NCBI RefSeq assembly: GCF_024169515.1
Contig: NZ_JAMKCQ010000001.1
Location: forward strand, 1,612,001-1,676,000
DNA length: 64,000 nt
Direction: 5' to 3'
DNA from: Erwinia aphidicola
GTDB taxonomy: Bacteria; Pseudomonadota; Gammaproteobacteria; Enterobacterales; Enterobacteriaceae
The translations under genes were made by a program, and so were the position numbers. Positions 8,195 to 17,628 of the stretch are shown piece by piece (position 1 is the first letter of the stretch; every line of letters begins with the position of its first letter). The notes beneath the pieces were generated by a model. It saw only the letters and a list, made by a program, of their open reading frames with translations. It had not been told where the DNA came from and searched no databases.

Positions 8195-8620
8195 CCAGCG
8201 CATCTCGCTTTGGTCGGTATTTTCACGCTCGCGGCAGTGGTAGGCGAGATCGATTCGGTGACTTTTTTCTTTTTTTTCTGGCAGTAAGAAAACATGCTCG
8301 ATAAAGATTTCGTGGCACCGATGGCGTGAACCTTCCGCTTTGGTTTTACGCGTCTGGCTGCGAATAATCGCCGTTTTTCGCAGTATGTAGGATATCTGGA
8401 AGGAGGCCCGCCGTTCCGTAATCGCAAACGCGGCGGAGATCTGCTTGCGGCCGACCCAGCTCTTCTGGCGGCAGCACCACAGGGCGATAAGAATATATAA
8501 CGGTCTGTCGGCATATTCACTCAGTTCGTCAGGCACGCGGCCACCGTCATGATTGCTTTGCCTGACAATTTTGCTGGTCCCATTTTGTTTTTTTTCTGCA
8601 CACACTGCGATATTTTTCAT
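8162..8620 (-). CDS. CaiF/GrlA-family transcriptional regulator
   Basis: 152 aa. ATG 8618-8620 is chosen; a longer frame to 8692 would need a TTG. The segment about residues 35-120 (RPLYILIALWCCRQKSWV, then ISAAFAITERRASFQISYIL, then basic RHRCHE) matches the winged-helix pattern of CaiF (carnitine operon activator) and GrlA (LEE activator). It lies 72 bp downstream of the autotransporter on the same strand, beyond a terminator, so it could be a linked regulator of it. The target is inferred from linkage only. Confidence 0.65.
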   Translation of the reverse strand: MKNIAVCAEKKQNGTSKIVRQSNHDGGRVPDELSEYADRPLYILIALWCCRQKSWVGRKQISAAFAITERRASFQISYILRKTAIIRSQTRKTKAEGSRHRCHEIFIEHVFLLPEKKEKSHRIDLAYHCRERENTDQSEMRWLLSRRCTGKL

Positions 8621-8644
8621 TATATGCTCGCTATCCTTAGCCGG

Positions 8645-8677
8645 AAAAATATCCCCATCCCAGGACGAGATGGGGAT
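8645..8677 (-). terminator. intrinsic terminator after the autotransporter gene
   Basis: Stem ATCCCCATC/GATGGGGAT (9 bp, 8651-8677) is followed on the minus strand by ATTTTT (8645-8650). It lies 16 bp past the autotransporter stop and before the CaiF-like gene. Confidence 0.8.
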
Positions 8678-8692
8678 AGTGTTAACAGGCAA

Positions 8693-11600
8693 TCACCATG
8701 AGTAACTTAACCCTACGTTCGCCTGCCATGGGCGAGAGATATCATCGCCTTTGGTGTAGTTGAAGCTGGCGTAACCCCCGACATCCTTCATCAGTTTCAC
8801 CTCGGCACCGGCCCCCACCTGAACCGCAGCGCCATCGATACTGTTGTTCATGCTTACGTTGTTCAGCTTCATCTCATTGCTGTCGGCAAATTCGTTGATG
8901 CCTGCCAGATGAAAGTAAGGCTTTACGTAACCCTGATTGATATCGAAGGTGTAACCCACATCAGCACCTATCTCGCCCTGCAGTGATTTGTAGTCGTCAC
9001 CATTCACCACCATGCCGTTGTTCATGGTGTAGTGCACACCATCAAAGGTACGGCCGGTCGCTTTGATATAGGGTTCAGCGAAGTAGCCCCGATCGGTCCA
9101 GGTGTAACCCAACTTCATGCCCAGACCATAGCCGTTGCCGGAGAAGTCAGAACGTGAACGCTGGCCGTCCAGCATATGGGCGTCGCCGCTGTTGCTGAAG
9201 TGGTCAAACTGCGCGTGAGTATCAACAAAGATGCCATTATCGAAGTGACGCGACAGATAGAACTGCGCACCGTAGCTGTCCAGATCGCCGCTGCTGTTCA
9301 TCACATTCATATCTGAACGTGCAGAAGAGAAGGCCAGACCGGCTAACCAGCTGCCACCATTCCTGGCATCAAACAGGTTATCCACACCCAACATCACACC
9401 GTTGGTGTTCAGCTTATATTTAGCCCCGGCATTGGTGGTGTTTTTGCTCTTGCCGCCGAAGTAGGAAACCCACACGCCGCCCTCATCACCCGCGTGACGC
9501 GAAGCCGTCATATGCTGGGCCAGTGCATCCGTCTCCATACTGGCAACGTTGACCTGTGAGGCAGCCATGCTCAGCGCTGTGGCAGCGCTGTTGGAGAGGT
9601 GACCGTTGTTTTTAAAGTACACGTTGTGTTCGTCATGAACGTTATCGTTGTACTGATCAACCGCCTCATACTGCCAGACACCCATCTCAGTGCGGCCATA
9701 GAAGTGTGCATCGCTGCCCTGGCCCAGATAGTTGACAAAGCTGTGCGGGTTATAGCTGCTGGCGCCATTCTTATTGCCACGGTCAGCGATATAGCCCTCT
9801 TTGACGTATGGCTCAGCGCCTGAGTTAGCTATCGCCAGCTGATACAAGCCCTGTGCTGAACCTTTCACCTGCATGGAGCCGTAGGTATATTTACCGCCCA
9901 GATTCAGCAACGGCTCAGCCACGGCTTTCCCGATGTTAACCCGTGAGGTCAGGTAGTGACCTTTGCCATCTTTATCCTGCGACAGGTTACCGTGCACCAC
10001 CACGCGGGCGGCGCCGAGGTCTTCATAACGACCGCGATCGCCAAGGGTTGAGCCGTCGGTATCCACATTGATCATATTCAGGGTGGAAGCAGACAGATTC
10101 AGGTCATGCACATCACTCACGGCCAGATAATTATTGGCAGTGGCTGCGGCATTCCATACGGCACCGTTTTTCACATTGAGGTCCGGGTTCCAGGAGAGCA
10201 CATCAGTGCCGCCCACAATAAAGTCCGGCTGGGCTAGCGAAGTGTTGCCCGCGACGCGACCATTCAGCGTGCTGTGGTCGAGATTAACCGTGACGGGAGT
10301 CCAGGCGCCGCCGGCGTTTGCCAGCAGAGTCTGGTTTGCGCTGCTCACGGCATTTCTATAGATTGCGCTGGCGGAATGTGAGCCGAGGATATCGCTTTGT
10401 GCCAGCGGGACGGGGGCATCTGTCGCCGTCACATCCACCAGCTGCACCTCATAACCGCTCTGACCTGATGCGGTAATATCACCCTTCACTACGCTGTTAT
10501 TGGCGATGTTCATAGTGGTGCCGTTGTGCTGACGGTCCAGCAGATTGGTGTTGCCAATCGCTGCGCCGTTAGCCACATAGTCACCGGTTTTGCTGTCGCG
10601 CACCACGGATACGGTGATAACCGGGCGGTAGCCGTCATGGTTCAGCTGCACGCTGCCGTTCAGCGTCGAATTGTTCACGTCAACGCGGTTAGCGTGGCCC
10701 GACACGCTCAGCGCATTACCGGCATTGTTGACACCGCCAGTCAGGGTAGATTGGTTACCGATCGAGACAAACAGGCCAGAACCAGCGATGGCGACTGCCG
10801 TTGAGCCTTTGTCGGCGTAACGGCCATAATCGATGCCGTGACTGAGGGCATCACCATTATCATCCCTGCGCACCGCGGCAAGGTTCTTCGCCACGATCTG
10901 CGCGTTATCCAACACCACGTTGGCGCTTTTTGCCACCTGATGAGTCAGCACGCCGCTGTTGAGCTTATGGCCCTCTTTATCAAACTGATAGTCAACGCTG
11001 CTGCTGTTGATGCTCAGGCCGGTGGCGGATGGACGTTCGCTATGCGCGTACTCATCATTGCCGCCCCCGCCGACATTACCGGCAGCACCCACGCGTACCG
11101 AGTCCTGGTCCAGCGTGTTATCGATAGTGGTATTTTTTACGATCAGCACGTCGCGCGCGCGCTGGCTAGCGCTGTTTTCCTGCAGGTTACCGTTAACGGC
11201 AACGGCGGCGGTGATATCGTTTTTCAGGCTAACGACTTTGGTGTAGATCGCCGCATTTTGCAGACCGAAGCTACCGCCGTTGGTGGTCACCGGTTTGATA
11301 TAGACATCAGAGTTACGCTCCAGTACCAGGGTTTTGCTGACGGTCACAGGTATCTGATTGCCCGCAGTATCCAGCTTAACGCTACCGTCGGCGTTCTTTT
11401 GGTACTGGATAGCGCCTGATGCATCACGCTGATAGAGCGTAACGGTCTGGGTTTTTTGATAGCGCCCCTCGGCAGTGCCCATTTTCAGGCCGTCAACCAC
11501 GCCAACGGGCACGGAATAACTCTCTTTACCCTGTGAGTGGGCCAGACGTTCGCCGTGAACGGCACGCTGGTCGTCTTCACCGATTGGAGAGTGAGCATCT

Positions 11601-11899
11601 CCGGCGAGGGATGGCGCATTGGCATCCATGTAGGCTTTGTAGCCGCTGCTATTCACCAGTGCGGCAAATCCGGGGGTGTTTGGGTTGATACCGACCCAGC
11701 GGGAGCCGGTCACGGCATCATTAACGACTGAGAGGTTGTCACCGCCAATAAATACCGACCCGCCGCCAGTATATTGTCCCGGGCCGTTATGACTGAGTGC
11801 CGTGGTGTCTTTTACTGCTGGCGTTGCGCCTGCAGTACCGCTAAAACCGACGAAAATGGCAACGGTTAATGTACTCAGCCTGAAGCTATTTTTTTTCAT
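8693..11899 (-). CDS. large type V autotransporter (surface protein)
   Basis: 1068 aa from ATG 11897-11899; a GTG one codon upstream is also possible. A Sec signal ending GTAGA precedes TPAVKD. Then comes a passenger of about 760 residues rich in Asn, Ser, Val and Gly with recurring strand-turn units such as VNNSTLNGSV and LDHSTLNGRV, typical of a beta-helix. The C-terminal about 270 residues, from GGVWVSYFGGKSK on, form an autotransporter beta-barrel ending in the aromatic SYSW. No protease triad or RGD was noticed. It secretes its passenger across the outer membrane; adhesin is the usual role for this architecture but is not proven. Shine-Dalgarno AAGGA upstream. Confidence 0.9.
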   Translation of the reverse strand: MKKNSFRLSTLTVAIFVGFSGTAGATPAVKDTTALSHNGPGQYTGGGSVFIGGDNLSVVNDAVTGSRWVGINPNTPGFAALVNSSGYKAYMDANAPSLAGDAHSPIGEDDQRAVHGERLAHSQGKESYSVPVGVVDGLKMGTAEGRYQKTQTVTLYQRDASGAIQYQKNADGSVKLDTAGNQIPVTVSKTLVLERNSDVYIKPVTTNGGSFGLQNAAIYTKVVSLKNDITAAVAVNGNLQENSASQRARDVLIVKNTTIDNTLDQDSVRVGAAGNVGGGGNDEYAHSERPSATGLSINSSSVDYQFDKEGHKLNSGVLTHQVAKSANVVLDNAQIVAKNLAAVRRDDNGDALSHGIDYGRYADKGSTAVAIAGSGLFVSIGNQSTLTGGVNNAGNALSVSGHANRVDVNNSTLNGSVQLNHDGYRPVITVSVVRDSKTGDYVANGAAIGNTNLLDRQHNGTTMNIANNSVVKGDITASGQSGYEVQLVDVTATDAPVPLAQSDILGSHSASAIYRNAVSSANQTLLANAGGAWTPVTVNLDHSTLNGRVAGNTSLAQPDFIVGGTDVLSWNPDLNVKNGAVWNAAATANNYLAVSDVHDLNLSASTLNMINVDTDGSTLGDRGRYEDLGAARVVVHGNLSQDKDGKGHYLTSRVNIGKAVAEPLLNLGGKYTYGSMQVKGSAQGLYQLAIANSGAEPYVKEGYIADRGNKNGASSYNPHSFVNYLGQGSDAHFYGRTEMGVWQYEAVDQYNDNVHDEHNVYFKNNGHLSNSAATALSMAASQVNVASMETDALAQHMTASRHAGDEGGVWVSYFGGKSKNTTNAGAKYKLNTNGVMLGVDNLFDARNGGSWLAGLAFSSARSDMNVMNSSGDLDSYGAQFYLSRHFDNGIFVDTHAQFDHFSNSGDAHMLDGQRSRSDFSGNGYGLGMKLGYTWTDRGYFAEPYIKATGRTFDGVHYTMNNGMVVNGDDYKSLQGEIGADVGYTFDINQGYVKPYFHLAGINEFADSNEMKLNNVSMNNSIDGAAVQVGAGAEVKLMKDVGGYASFNYTKGDDISRPWQANVGLSYSW

Positions 11900-12583
11900 C
11901 ACTGCAATTCCTTTTTTTATAAAAAATGATTAAACAACCGGCCTGCTGGCAGCTGTTTTCACTTATCCTTTTATTTCTAAAAAAGCCCTCCACACCAGAA
12001 TAAGATTTATTCCAGCGAAAGGGTTTGAGCAACTTAAATTATCAAAAAAGATTAATGCGGACGCTTAATACCCTCTTTTAAATAGATAGAGTACTAGTGA
12101 GTCTGTTGATTGCAGCTAATAAGTGTAAAGTAAGAATAAATGATCATAAGGATCAATTTATTTTATTGATACACTAACACTTAACGACAGAAGCCCAGAG
12201 CGCTAAAAAAACCTATCACCATGATTTTTAATCATAAAAAACCTTAAATGCTCATTATCAGCTGATTATAAATGCAACATAAATGCCGATTTAACAGCTA
12301 TAAATGTCGCTATGAATTTTTTAAGAGATGACCAGCCCATTATTTCCATGTTTAAAATAAATCGCCCGGTCTATCTGTAGCACATTTAATCAAAGGCAGT
12401 AAAAAGGCGTGCGGGAATATATTTTCAACCCTTCAAATAATTAAAATACTCCAGAAAAAAATCGCAATTCATCCAGCAAAGTTATTCTTTTTGAAAATTT
12501 CACAAAGAATTAATAAAAGGTTCATTCAGCTTCGCTAGCTTAGTTCACCTTTAGGGAACCAGGCACAGAAGCGGCATCACCAC
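11900..12583. promoter_or_regulatory. 684-bp AT-rich region upstream of the autotransporter
   Basis: There is no credible gene here. The stretch is markedly AT-richer than its neighbours, as expected for H-NS-bound foreign DNA. It contains two GATC sites nine bases apart (12142-12145 and 12151-12154) about 240 bp upstream of the autotransporter start, and three ATAAATG repeats around 12269-12307. The promoter of the metallophosphoesterase gene must lie near its right end. Confidence 0.5.
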
Positions 12584-13552
12584 ATGAACTCATTTGAAGC
12601 CCACCCTCACCCACTCTCGGCGCTGCAGCAGCAGGCGCTCGGCTGCGTCGCGGCGCTCTACCGCCCGCCGCAGCTGAATGCGGTTACGCCGCTGGACGCC
12701 ACGCTGCGCTTTGGCCTGATCGCCGACCCGCAGTACGCCGACGTCGATGCCGACGTGCCGAAGAACCTCTATTACCGCCACGCGCTGCACAAGCTGCCGC
12801 AGGCGATAGATGCGCTGAACCAGCAGCCGCTCGATTTCGTCGTGACGCTCGGTGACCTGGTGGACCGCCACTGGCCCAGCTACCAGGCGATTCTGCCGCT
12901 GTATGAAACGCTGCGCCCTCCGCATGCGATGGTGATTGGCAATCATGATGCGCGCGTCATCTCCGACCGCCTGAGCGGAGCGCATACGCCGCCCGCCGGG
13001 CTGCCGAAAAGCTACTATCAGTTCCGCCTCGCCGGGTTCCGCTTTATCGTCTTTGATGGCAATGACATCAGCCTGTACTGCAATCAGGGCAACGGCGACG
13101 AGCGGCATCAGGCCGAAGCGCAGCTCGCCGATCTGCTGGCGCGCAACCAGCCGCAGGCTAAACCGTGGAACGGCGCGGTGGGTGCGCAGCAGATGGCGTG
13201 GATTGAGCAGCAGCTGATTGCTGCTGAGCAGCGTGCAGAAACGGTGGTGGTATTCGGCCACTATCCGCTGGCGCCACACAACAGCCATAACCTGTGGAAC
13301 GGCGGCGAACTTGCCGCGCTGCTGTGCCGCTACCGGGTGCGCGCCTGCTTTAGCGGCCACGACCATCGCGGCAGCTATGCGCGCATCGGCAATACCGATT
13401 TTATCACCCTGAAAGGGATGCTCGACGGCGCCGATAGCGTGCCGTACGCGGTGGTGGAGCTGCTGGATGGCGTGCTGCGGGTGAAGGGGTACGGCGGGGA
13501 AGTGAGCCGGATTCTGGCGGCGGATTCAATCACATCGGGTCAGACATCCTGA
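12584..13552 (+). CDS. calcineurin-like metallophosphoesterase (ADPRibase-Mn/ADPRM-like)
   Basis: 322 aa, cytoplasmic (no signal peptide). Metal motifs appear in order: GLIADPQYAD (about residues 44-53), VTLGDLVDR, IGNHDAR, VFGHYPL and FSGHDHRGSY. The first motif is D-x-Q rather than the usual D-x-H, the hallmark of the Mn-dependent ADP-ribose/CDP-alcohol diphosphatases. Likely activity is hydrolysis of ADP-ribose or CDP-alcohols; the exact substrate is inferred. Start ATG 12584 has a weak Shine-Dalgarno. It is convergent with an exported hydrolase, and its stop codon lies inside the shared terminator hairpin. Confidence 0.82.
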   Translation: MNSFEAHPHPLSALQQQALGCVAALYRPPQLNAVTPLDATLRFGLIADPQYADVDADVPKNLYYRHALHKLPQAIDALNQQPLDFVVTLGDLVDRHWPSYQAILPLYETLRPPHAMVIGNHDARVISDRLSGAHTPPAGLPKSYYQFRLAGFRFIVFDGNDISLYCNQGNGDERHQAEAQLADLLARNQPQAKPWNGAVGAQQMAWIEQQLIAAEQRAETVVVFGHYPLAPHNSHNLWNGGELAALLCRYRVRACFSGHDHRGSYARIGNTDFITLKGMLDGADSVPYAVVELLDGVLRVKGYGGEVSRILAADSITSGQTS

Positions 13553-13559
13553 CCCGATG
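13533..13559. terminator. bidirectional terminator hairpin
   Basis: CATCGGGTCAG-acatc-CTGACCCGATG is an 11-bp perfect stem that overlaps the metallophosphoesterase stop codon and sits 9 bp from the stop of the convergent hydrolase gene. There is no long T-tract on either side. Confidence 0.65.
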
Positions 13560-13567
13560 GGGGGTTG

Positions 13568-14593
13568 TTACAAACGATCTTTAAAGAAGGCTGCCAGCTT
13601 AGCGAACGGGATCAGATCGGTACGATCGTAGAGATCGACATGCCCGGCATTCGGCACGATCACCAGCTCTTTCGGCTGGCCCGCCAGTTGGTAAGCCCGC
13701 TCACTGAACTCCTTCGAATGCGCCGCATCGCCGGTGATAAACAGCATCGGACGCGGAGAGATGGTTTCGATATCGTTGAGCGGATAGAAATTCATAAACT
13801 TCACGTTGCTGGTCAGCGTTGGATGCGTGGTCAGCAATGGGGAAGAACCTTTCGGGGTAAACTCCCCGCGCGGCGTGCGGTAGAAATCATAAAACTCTTT
13901 TTCAATCGCGGACGAGTTTGCATCAATTTTATGCACGGTGCCGCTGGTGTATTTTGTTTCACCGCCGGCGAACTCCACGTCGCGCTGGGCGGCCGCTTCG
14001 GCGATAATTTTTTTACGCTGCTCCAGCGTTAGCGAGTGATTAAGCCCGCTGCGGTTCGCGGCACCCATATCGTACATGCTGACGGTGGCGATCGCTTTCA
14101 TGCGCGGGTCGATCTTCGCGGCGCTGATCGCGAAGCTGCCGCTGCCGCAAATCCCCAGCACGCCAATACGCCGGCGGTCAACGAAGGAACGCGTGCCCAG
14201 ATAGTCCACTGCCGCGCTGAAAGACTCGGCGTAGATATCCGGCGCCACTGCATTACGCGGCTGGCCGGCGCTCTCGCCCCAGAAAGAGACATCAATCGCC
14301 AGCGTGACAAATCCCTGCTCCGCCAGCTTCTGCGCATACAGGCTGGCGCTCTGCTCTTTCACCGCGCCCATCGGGTGGCCGACAATTATCGCCGCATGCT
14401 TATCATTCTGATCCATGCCTTTCGGCGTAAACAGATAGCCGGTGACGTCCATCTGATACTGATTTTTGAACGTGACTTTCTGCCGGGTGAGCTCTTTACT
14501 CTGATAAAAATTATCCGCGCCGCGCGACATATCGGCGGAGCTGGCGGCAAACGCGCTAATTAACAGCCCTAACAGCATGGCAAATCTTCTCAT
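13568..14593 (-). CDS. exported alpha/beta hydrolase, YcjY-like
   Basis: 341 aa with a signal peptide (first about 20 residues, MRRFAMLLGLLISAFAASSA). The oxyanion region GHPMGAVKE and the nucleophile elbow GICGSGSFA recall YcjY and dienelactone-hydrolase relatives. In those the nucleophile position within GICGxG is held by cysteine rather than serine. The acid/His part is ITGDAAHSKEFSE...NAGHVDLYD. A periplasmic hydrolase of unknown ester or peptide substrate. It is 19 bp downstream of the MFS exporter gene, so probably one operon. Start ATG with GAGGA Shine-Dalgarno. Confidence 0.78.
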   Translation of the reverse strand: MRRFAMLLGLLISAFAASSADMSRGADNFYQSKELTRQKVTFKNQYQMDVTGYLFTPKGMDQNDKHAAIIVGHPMGAVKEQSASLYAQKLAEQGFVTLAIDVSFWGESAGQPRNAVAPDIYAESFSAAVDYLGTRSFVDRRRIGVLGICGSGSFAISAAKIDPRMKAIATVSMYDMGAANRSGLNHSLTLEQRKKIIAEAAAQRDVEFAGGETKYTSGTVHKIDANSSAIEKEFYDFYRTPRGEFTPKGSSPLLTTHPTLTSNVKFMNFYPLNDIETISPRPMLFITGDAAHSKEFSERAYQLAGQPKELVIVPNAGHVDLYDRTDLIPFAKLAAFFKDRL

Positions 14594-14612
14594 GGTCAGT
14601 CCTCAGTGGGGT

Positions 14613-15791
14613 TTAGTTATCTTTGCGCGAGGCCAGCAGGGCCAGCAGGGCTGCCGCCAGCAGCAGCAGCGCGCTAATCGTGAAGGTGCTGTGGTAGCCG
14701 CGGTGGTCAAAGGCCAGCCCGCCGACCGTGGAACCCAGCGCGATAGAGAGCTGCACCACGGCGACCATCAGCCCGCCACCCGCTTCCGCATCCTCGGGTA
14801 ACGTGCGGGCGACCCAGGTCCACCACCCGGTCGGTGCGGCGGTAGCAACCAGCCCCCAGAACCCCAGCAGCGCGGCAACTGTCCACAGCTGGTGGGCGAA
14901 GAGCATCAGCGCTATCGCGGTTGCGGCCATCAGCAGGGGAATGGCGATCAGCGTGGGATACAGTCCCAGGGTTAACAACCTGGCGATCGCCAGCGTTCCC
15001 ACCAGCCCCATCACGCCAATAGCCAGCAGGATCAGCGACAGCGTGGAGACCTCAACTTTGGTGACGGTTTCAAGGAACGGACGCAGGTAGGTAAACAGCG
15101 CGAACTGCCCCATAAAGAACAGGCCGCATGCCGCTATCCCCAACGCCACTAGCGGGTTCGCCAGCAGGCGAAAGACGTTGCCGCTGCGCGCGGCGCGGCT
15201 GTCGGTATGCATTGCCGGCAGCGTGAACCACTGCCAGATAAAGGCAATCACCGCCACCGGCACCAGGCTGAGGAACGCGCCGCGCCAGCCGATCACCGCG
15301 CCCAGATAGCTGCCTAGCGGGGCGGCAATCACCGTGGCCAGCGCGTTGCCGCCGTTAAAAATCGCCAGCGCGCGCGGCACCTGCTGCGCGGGCACCAGGC
15401 GGATGGCGGTAGCGGCAGAGAGTGACCAGAAGCCGCCGATAGCCACGCCAATCAGCGCCCGGCCCGCCATATAGCCCGGATAGCTGGCCGCCAGCGCGAT
15501 GGTCGCGCCGGAAATCGCCATCAGCGCGGTCATCGCCAGCAGGAGCGTTTTACGGTTGAGATTACCCGCCAGCGCCGGGATCAGCAGGCTGGCCAGCAGG
15601 GCAAAAGCCCCGGAGATAGCAATACCCTGCCCTGCCAGCCCTTCACTGACGCCGAGGTCACGCGCTACCGGCGTCAGCAGGCTGACCGGCATAAATTCGG
15701 ACGCCACCAGGGCAAACACGCACAGCGTCATCGCCAGTACCCCGCCCCAGTGGGCGGCAGCCTGCTGTGCCCTGCTATCGCTCATGGTCAT
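14613..15791 (-). CDS. MFS exporter, NepI-like (DHA1 family)
   Basis: 392 aa, 12 membrane segments. It resembles E. coli NepI (purine ribonucleoside efflux): EFMPVSLLTPVARDLGVSEG in the first helix region, GRALIGVAIGGFWSLSAATA in the antiporter motif region, and FRLL after the central loop. Substrate assignment to purine nucleosides is by family resemblance only. It is transcribed divergently from a LysR-type regulator across 148 bp, a common arrangement for regulated efflux. Start ATG 15789-15791 is preferred (AGGAAACAG upstream); a GTG at 15794 and an ATG at 15785 are alternatives. Confidence 0.82.
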   Translation of the reverse strand: MTMSDSRAQQAAAHWGGVLAMTLCVFALVASEFMPVSLLTPVARDLGVSEGLAGQGIAISGAFALLASLLIPALAGNLNRKTLLLAMTALMAISGATIALAASYPGYMAGRALIGVAIGGFWSLSAATAIRLVPAQQVPRALAIFNGGNALATVIAAPLGSYLGAVIGWRGAFLSLVPVAVIAFIWQWFTLPAMHTDSRAARSGNVFRLLANPLVALGIAACGLFFMGQFALFTYLRPFLETVTKVEVSTLSLILLAIGVMGLVGTLAIARLLTLGLYPTLIAIPLLMAATAIALMLFAHQLWTVAALLGFWGLVATAAPTGWWTWVARTLPEDAEAGGGLMVAVVQLSIALGSTVGGLAFDHRGYHSTFTISALLLLAAALLALLASRKDN

Positions 15792-15939
15792 CACACTGTT
15801 TCCTTTTCATTGCGCCGCGCGTGGCTGCGCTAGCGCCAGTTTCTGGGTGAAAATTCTACACGCGTGAAGTATGCTGACTAGCTAATCAATACTTAATGGC
15901 TTAATAAGCTGAGCTAATTAATCAGGGCGAAACAGGGCG

Positions 15940-16824
15940 ATGAAGCGTAACCTCAATGATTTAATCTCGTTCGTCAGCGTAGCGCGCGAGGGCAGCTTTA
16001 CCCGTGCGGCTGCCCACCTTGGCGTCACGCAGTCGGCGCTGAGCCAGGCCATTTCCGGGCTGGAGAACCGCATGCAGATCCGCCTGCTGACGCGCACCAC
16101 GCGCAGCGTCTCGCTGACCGCTGCCGGTGAACGACTACTGCTGGCGATTGGCAACCGCTTTGACGAAATTGAAGCCGAGCTGGATATGCTGACCGAGCTG
16201 CGTGATAAGCCCGCCGGTACGGTGCGCATCACCTGCGGCCCCAACGTGCTGCACACCACGCTGCTGCCGAAGCTGACGCCCCTGCTGCTGGAATACCCTG
16301 ATATCAAACTGGAATTTGATGCCAACCACGGCTTTCGCAACATCGTGACCGACCGTTATGACGCGGGCGTGCGGCTGGGGGATACCATCGATAAGGATAT
16401 GATCGCCGTGCCGATTGGCCCGCAGCTGCGCATGGCAGCGGTGGCTGCGCCGCACTATTTTGCCCGCCACGCCCCGCCGCAGTCGCCGCAGGACCTGGTG
16501 CGCCATAACTGCATCAATATGCGCATGACCAGCTCGGGCGGCCTGTACGTCTGGGAGTTTGATGATGCAGAGGGACCGGTCAACGTGCGCGTGGAGGGCC
16601 AGCTGACGTTTAATACTTCAGCGCATATGGTCGACGCCGCGCTCGCCGGGCTGGGCATCGCCTTTCTGCCGGAGGAGGAGTTTGCGCCGCATATTGCCGA
16701 AGGCCGCTTAGTGCGCGTGCTGGAAGAGTGGTGCCACCCTTTTCCCGGCTATTACCTCTACTACCCCAGCAGAAAGCAGCCCTCCCCGGCCTTTAAGCTG
16801 GTGTTAGAGGCGCTGCGGGAGTAG
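15940..16824 (+). CDS. LysR-family transcriptional regulator
   Basis: 294 aa. The N-terminal winged HTH (residues 1-60, with EGSFTRAAAHLGVTQSALSQ) is followed by a substrate-binding effector domain containing GLYVWEFDD, a signature of the CrgA/DsdC-like LTTR subgroup. It is probably the regulator of the divergent MFS exporter-hydrolase operon. The intergenic region has several TNA-rich dyads around 15872-15925 where an LTTR could bind. The effector is unknown. Confidence 0.88.
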   Translation: MKRNLNDLISFVSVAREGSFTRAAAHLGVTQSALSQAISGLENRMQIRLLTRTTRSVSLTAAGERLLLAIGNRFDEIEAELDMLTELRDKPAGTVRITCGPNVLHTTLLPKLTPLLLEYPDIKLEFDANHGFRNIVTDRYDAGVRLGDTIDKDMIAVPIGPQLRMAAVAAPHYFARHAPPQSPQDLVRHNCINMRMTSSGGLYVWEFDDAEGPVNVRVEGQLTFNTSAHMVDAALAGLGIAFLPEEEFAPHIAEGRLVRVLEEWCHPFPGYYLYYPSRKQPSPAFKLVLEALRE

Positions 16825-17001
16825 CGGCATGCTGGTTTTGCCGGAAAAACAGCCTTTTAGCGCAATAGGTTCAGGCTGGGGGATATGTTTGAATCCAGGA
16901 ATTGGATTTATCGGCGAGGCGCCGCAGTTGTTCGGTTAAACCGAACAGCTGAATGCCCGTACAGGGCATGCAGTAAGCCTTACGTTGAAGTTTTAAATAG
17001 G

Positions 17002-17015
17002 ACTTACAGGCTGCT
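17002..17015. repeat. 14-bp repeat, copy 1 of 2
   Basis: ACTTACAGGCTGCT occurs here and again at 19183-19196, 43 bp from the 3' end of selC. It also lies in the gene-free segment 16825-17066, which holds short dyads (GTTCGGTTAAACCGAAC around 16929; TGCCC/GGGCA around 16955) and nothing else I can assign. Confidence 0.6.
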
Positions 17016-17066
17016 TGTCGTGGTCAACAAAACTGGCCACGGCTTTAGATTTTTGCGTTTAAAGAC

Positions 17067-17279
17067 TCATTCTTTTTTTCGGCAAAGGTATTTACCTTTA
17101 ATTACACCATCAAAAAAACGGCCTTTGGATTTTGCCGTTATGAAGTCATTATGAGTTTTTTCAGACACTTTAATGAACTGATAGGTCAATGAATCAACAA
17201 AAGCCACCTCCAGCACTTTTTCTAATGAAAAATAACTGATGGATGTGATTCTTGATGATATGACTGTCTGAAAGTGCAT
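17067..17279 (-). CDS. KTSC-domain small protein
   Basis: 70 aa from ATG 17277-17279 with Shine-Dalgarno GAGGGAATAAT. The arrangement of an S-x-I-x-x-I-x-Y start, L-x-V-x-F, then Y-x-F/YxxV, F-x-x-A-x-S-x-G-x-F-F and a closing I-x-x-x-Y matches the KTSC domain (about 60 residues, named for a KTSC motif, found alone or on RNA/DNA-related proteins). The hallmark KTSC tetrapeptide at the end is not evident: this one ends KYLCRKKE. The function of the domain is unknown. It is isolated, in an AT-rich segment. Confidence 0.7.
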   Translation of the reverse strand: MHFQTVISSRITSISYFSLEKVLEVAFVDSLTYQFIKVSEKTHNDFITAKSKGRFFDGVIKGKYLCRKKE

Positions 17280-17565
17280 ATTATTCCCTCGTTGTTAACC
17301 CACAGCACACCCATAGATGTCTTTAAGGTTTGTTTCACAAAATTATGTTATTTTTTTGACGAAGCGATTTTCAGTACGCCATGTCGCAGACATTGTGTAT
17401 CCGGGTCGAAACAGCTTAAATGGAGCCCTATTATTCACTCTGACCACAAAGTCATGTGAGACGCTGCGGCCACTATACCACTGGCGATTTTAGCCTGGTC
17501 GGGCACAGAAAGACTTACTGTGAACGTTACTGATAACTGCTTATTCTGAAAAACATGCGCACCGG

Positions 17566-17593
17566 TTGACCTGTGAATCATGAATATTATTAT
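17566..17593 (+). promoter_or_regulatory. promoter of the 31-residue membrane protein gene
   Basis: -35 TTGACC (17566-17571) and -10 TATTAT (17588-17593) are 16 bp apart and lie 35 bp upstream of the start codon. The remaining part of 17280-17565 holds nothing I can assign. Confidence 0.55.
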
Positions 17594-17628
17594 CTCTCAG
17601 GCATATTAAAAATACTAAGGGAGGGCAG

